From NCBI RefSeq assembly GCF_963518785.1, contig NZ_CAUQKJ010000001.1, positions 1 through 64,000 of the forward strand: a DNA stretch of 64,000 bases, written 5' to 3'. Shown in pieces: positions 61,513 through 64,000 of the stretch. The notes below the pieces were generated by a model. The model did not search any database, had not been told where the DNA came from, and saw only the letters and a list, made by a program, of their open reading frames with translations. A program made the position numbers and the translations under genes. Numbering within the stretch: position 1 is the stretch's first letter; each line of letters starts with the position of its first letter. Origin of the DNA: an uncultured Campylobacter sp. Lineage in GTDB: Bacteria; Campylobacterota; Campylobacteria; Campylobacterales; Campylobacteraceae.

Positions 61513-63593
61513 TGTTATTATACTATTTTAAAAAGATAAAAGTTATTGGTTTTAGAGAGACTATTAAAAAAGTATTTTTTAAGGTATTTAGAAAGATTAA
61601 TGATAGTCTTCAAAAGTGGATGCATATCAAGAATGGTAGCCGCATAAATTTTAACGTTTCGACCATAAAAACTAGCTATATAAATATAAAAAATTTAGAT
61701 GTATCAAATATCGATCCGGATGTCGCAAAATATCTATCTAAAATGTACATCGAGCATAAATTTGATCTGCTCGGTAGCGGCTGGGTAAAAAATAGCTATG
61801 ATAGCGCGGCGCTCGGGCTTGAGGGCTACAAATACGATATGAACGTTGCAGCTCCTACGAGCGCGCCCGAAGACTACGAGCCGATCGATTGGCAAAAGGA
61901 TTTTAAAAGTGGCTTTCGGTGGAGCGAAAAAAAATGGTACAAAGATCAGCGCATAGCCCATAAGCTCGGCAGCGATATAAAGGTGCCGTGGGAGCTTGCG
62001 AGGTTGCAGCACCTGCCGCAACTTGCTATTTTTGCGATGGCGGATCCAAGCTTAAAAGAGCGAAATTTAAAAGAATTTAAAAACCAAATTTTAGATTTTA
62101 TCCGCAACAATCCGCCTAGAATGGGCGTAAATTGGACCTGCACGATGGATGTGGGTATCAGGGTTGCCAACATGCTGGCGGCTTACGATATGTTTTGCCA
62201 GATGGACGAGGGCGGAATTTTAGATCAAAATTTCAAGCAGACCTTTTCAAATAGCGTCTACGAGCATGCGCTTCATATCGTAAATAATCTGGAATATTCG
62301 CCGCATCTTACGTCAAATCACTATCTAAGCGATATTGCGGGCCTGCTGTATGCGTGCGCATATTTGAACGGCGGCGGCGAGACAGACGCGTGGTTGGCGT
62401 TTGCCGTGCAAGAAGTAATTAGCGAAATGAGAAAGGAATTTTACGAAGACGGCGGAAATTTCGAGAGTTCTACGAGCTATCACCGCTTAAGCGGCGAGCT
62501 AATGGCGTATGCCACGGCTCTGATGCTGGGTCTAAAAAGCGAAAAAATTTCATCTTTGCAAAATTACGACGCAAAGCTTTGGCGCAAAAAGCCGAAACTT
62601 TTGCCGCCGGAGGAGCAGGAATTTAAAATTTTAAACGGACAAATATCGTTGCCGCAGTGGTTCGCGGACAGGCTGTATAAAATCGGCAGGTTTACCGCCG
62701 ACATCACAAAGCCAAACGGCGAAGTGCCGCAATTCGGCGATAACGATAGCGGTGGGTTTTTTAAATTTAGCCCAAACGGCGAGTTCTTGAGCAACAAACA
62801 AGCCGCACGAAAATATCTAAATTTAAGCGGCTTTGAGGGCGGTGACGAGCCGTTTTGGGACGAGAATATCTTAAACCACTTCACGCTAATTAGCTGCATG
62901 GGCGGAATTTTCGATGATGAGATATTTAAAAACGATATCTGCTTTGAGAGGAGCTTTATCCGCTCGCTTGCTGGGCGCACGCTGCAAGTAGGAGATAAAA
63001 CATACAAAAGCCAGATCGCTTCGGGCGTGAAATTTGGCGAACTGCCACACCGAAAAAGCATAGAATTTAAAATTCCAAATTCGCAAGAGATCAAAAATAT
63101 ATTTTATCCGGACAGCGGAATTTTTATCTTTAAATCCAGCAAATTTTACCTCGCTATCTGCGCTACGCCGCTTGGACAGAATGGCCACGGCGGACACACG
63201 CACAACGATAAGCTGGGCTACGAGCTGTGGATAGATGGGCTGGATATAGCGAGAGATCCTGGCACATATCTTTATACGCCGATCCCTAGCAGAAGAAATG
63301 AATTTAGAAGCGTCAAGGCCCACAACGTGCCGATTGTGGACGATTTGGAACAAAATAGTTGGGGCAAGGGGGCGATAGGACTATTTGGAATGTTTGCGGA
63401 ATGCAGGTGCGAAGTGGCGGATTTTGGAGAAAATTTTATAAGCCTCGCCGTAGAATATAAAGGCGTAAAGATAATTAGAAAATTTGAGATAAATGAAGGC
63501 AAGCTGGAGATTATCGATATGGCAAATAGGGAATTTTATTATAGTAAATTTGAGTTATATTCGAACGGATATGGGAAGTTGATGAAGATATGA
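61509..63593 (+). CDS. Heparinase II/III-family protein
   Basis: The 694-residue protein has the alpha-toroid N-terminal part and, near residues 555-610, the Heparinase_II_III block GQNGHGGHTHNDKLGYELWIDG followed by DIARDPGTYLYTPIPSRRNEFRSVKAHN. Members cleave uronic-acid-containing polysaccharides by beta-elimination. In polymer loci they often trim or release the product, like alginate lyase. No signal peptide is visible, so export is uncertain. The first about 75 codons are AT-rich and then base composition switches abruptly to core-like at about 61740. The pairing with the bi-domain oxidoreductase occurs in other bacteria. Confidence 0.87.
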   Translation: MMLLYYFKKIKVIGFRETIKKVFFKVFRKINDSLQKWMHIKNGSRINFNVSTIKTSYINIKNLDVSNIDPDVAKYLSKMYIEHKFDLLGSGWVKNSYDSAALGLEGYKYDMNVAAPTSAPEDYEPIDWQKDFKSGFRWSEKKWYKDQRIAHKLGSDIKVPWELARLQHLPQLAIFAMADPSLKERNLKEFKNQILDFIRNNPPRMGVNWTCTMDVGIRVANMLAAYDMFCQMDEGGILDQNFKQTFSNSVYEHALHIVNNLEYSPHLTSNHYLSDIAGLLYACAYLNGGGETDAWLAFAVQEVISEMRKEFYEDGGNFESSTSYHRLSGELMAYATALMLGLKSEKISSLQNYDAKLWRKKPKLLPPEEQEFKILNGQISLPQWFADRLYKIGRFTADITKPNGEVPQFGDNDSGGFFKFSPNGEFLSNKQAARKYLNLSGFEGGDEPFWDENILNHFTLISCMGGIFDDEIFKNDICFERSFIRSLAGRTLQVGDKTYKSQIASGVKFGELPHRKSIEFKIPNSQEIKNIFYPDSGIFIFKSSKFYLAICATPLGQNGHGGHTHNDKLGYELWIDGLDIARDPGTYLYTPIPSRRNEFRSVKAHNVPIVDDLEQNSWGKGAIGLFGMFAECRCEVADFGENFISLAVEYKGVKIIRKFEINEGKLEIIDMANREFYYSKFELYSNGYGKLMKI

Positions 63594-64000
63594 ATATTTT
63601 GTATATTTCTGATTCATATTTAAGTCTTTCGGTCTTTAAAAGTCAAGTCCACACAATTTGCAATTATCACTCAAAAAAACACAATGTTACACTTCTGGCT
63701 TTATGCAATATCCATGATATTAAGCAAGAAAAGCCGAAAGATGCCCTTTATGAGCTAGTTAAGCTTTATCGTTATCCAAAAATGTTTATTCCGATAATTA
63801 ATCGGCTTAGGGCATTTTCTTCAAAAAATATTTTAAATAAAATTTTAAATAGCGCAGATATTATACACTGCAGAGGGCACGTCAGTTCGGCCTTTGCTAT
63901 TAATTTATTAAAGATGCTTAAAATAGATAAACCTATTATTGCAGATATCAGGGGCGTTATAGGTGAGGAGCTTTTGAATCGGGAAACGCTACTGTCTAAA
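63590..64000 (+). CDS. GT4-type glycosyltransferase, N-terminal part (cut by window)
   Basis: The ATG at 63590 overlaps the heparinase stop as ATGA, and the frame stays open to the window end (137 codons). It begins MNILYISDSYLSLSVFKSQV and contains ADIIHCRGHVSSAFAINLL and ADIRGVIGEE, the acceptor-domain pattern of GT4 glycosyltransferases. It shows that the polysaccharide locus continues beyond the window. Confidence 0.75.
   Translation, partial: MNILYISDSYLSLSVFKSQVHTICNYHSKKHNVTLLALCNIHDIKQEKPKDALYELVKLYRYPKMFIPIINRLRAFSSKNILNKILNSADIIHCRGHVSSAFAINLLKMLKIDKPIIADIRGVIGEELLNRETLLSK

Overview
The window comes from a Campylobacterota genome, most likely a Campylobacter of the relatively GC-rich oral type (C. 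gracilis, C. showae or C. rectus-like; the species is an inference). Two long runs keep gene orders I recall from C. jejuni. One is envC-like/ftsX/ftsE/trmB/flpA-like/rluD with rodA, and amiA/nitronate monooxygenase/tyrS/spoT/rpoZ/pyrH (C. jejuni Cj1269c-Cj1282). The other is lnt/yajC/secD/secF/DUF6394/leuS/lptE/folC/M23 peptidase/mfd (Cj1085c-Cj1095). No rRNA, tRNA, CRISPR array or insertion sequence was recognised.

Layout. 1-1257: gene-free, repeat-rich DNA with a 9-bp tandem repeat at the edge and a decayed copy of part of the next gene. 1288-15611: accessory genes: a double DnaJ-type zinc-finger protein, an Hcp/SEL1 protein, a histidine phosphatase remnant, pyrimidine-dimer glycosylase, D-threonine aldolase-like enzyme, VWA protein, DMT exporter, two paralogous membrane proteins, an iron-type PepSY protein behind a Fur-like box, an AT-rich orphan and a split threonine/serine exporter. 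15615-33127: mostly minus-strand cell-envelope and core genes. They include FtsE/FtsX, a degenerate LytM (EnvC-type) activator and the amidase it would be expected to activate, RodA, TrmB, RluD, TyrS, SpoT, RpoZ and PyrH. 33192-47895: Lnt, the YajC-SecD-SecF operon, LeuS, LptE, FolC, M23 peptidase, Mfd, a DUF815 ATPase and a MagIII-like glycosylase. 48046-64000 and beyond: a surface polysaccharide locus. It holds UDP-ManNAcA synthesis (wecB, wecC), GtrB/GtrA-like proteins, a methyltransferase, a bi-domain oxidoreductase, a CapK-like adenylate-forming enzyme, two GT4 glycosyltransferases, a NodB-like deacetylase, a FemAB-like acyltransferase, a Wzx flippase and a heparinase II/III lyase. It is mosaic in base composition, and a G9 tract lies in one glycosyltransferase gene.

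The most unusual feature spans the whole window. The hexamer RAATTY (AAATTT, AAATTC, GAATTT, GAATTC) is packed at roughly one per 20-45 bp in gene-free DNA and in long low-complexity insertions inside otherwise ordinary enzymes (RluD, FolC, TrmB, ThrE, AmiA and others). The encoded amino acids differ with reading frame (E/K-I-L/S in RluD, Q-N-S and N-F in FolC, N-L and N-S in ThrE), but the DNA word is the same, which points to a process acting on DNA rather than protein. RAATTY is the site methylated by the orphan methyltransferase CtsM, which marks DNA for natural transformation in C. jejuni. I therefore propose that these arrays are self-DNA uptake marks. That is inference and needs a genome-wide test.
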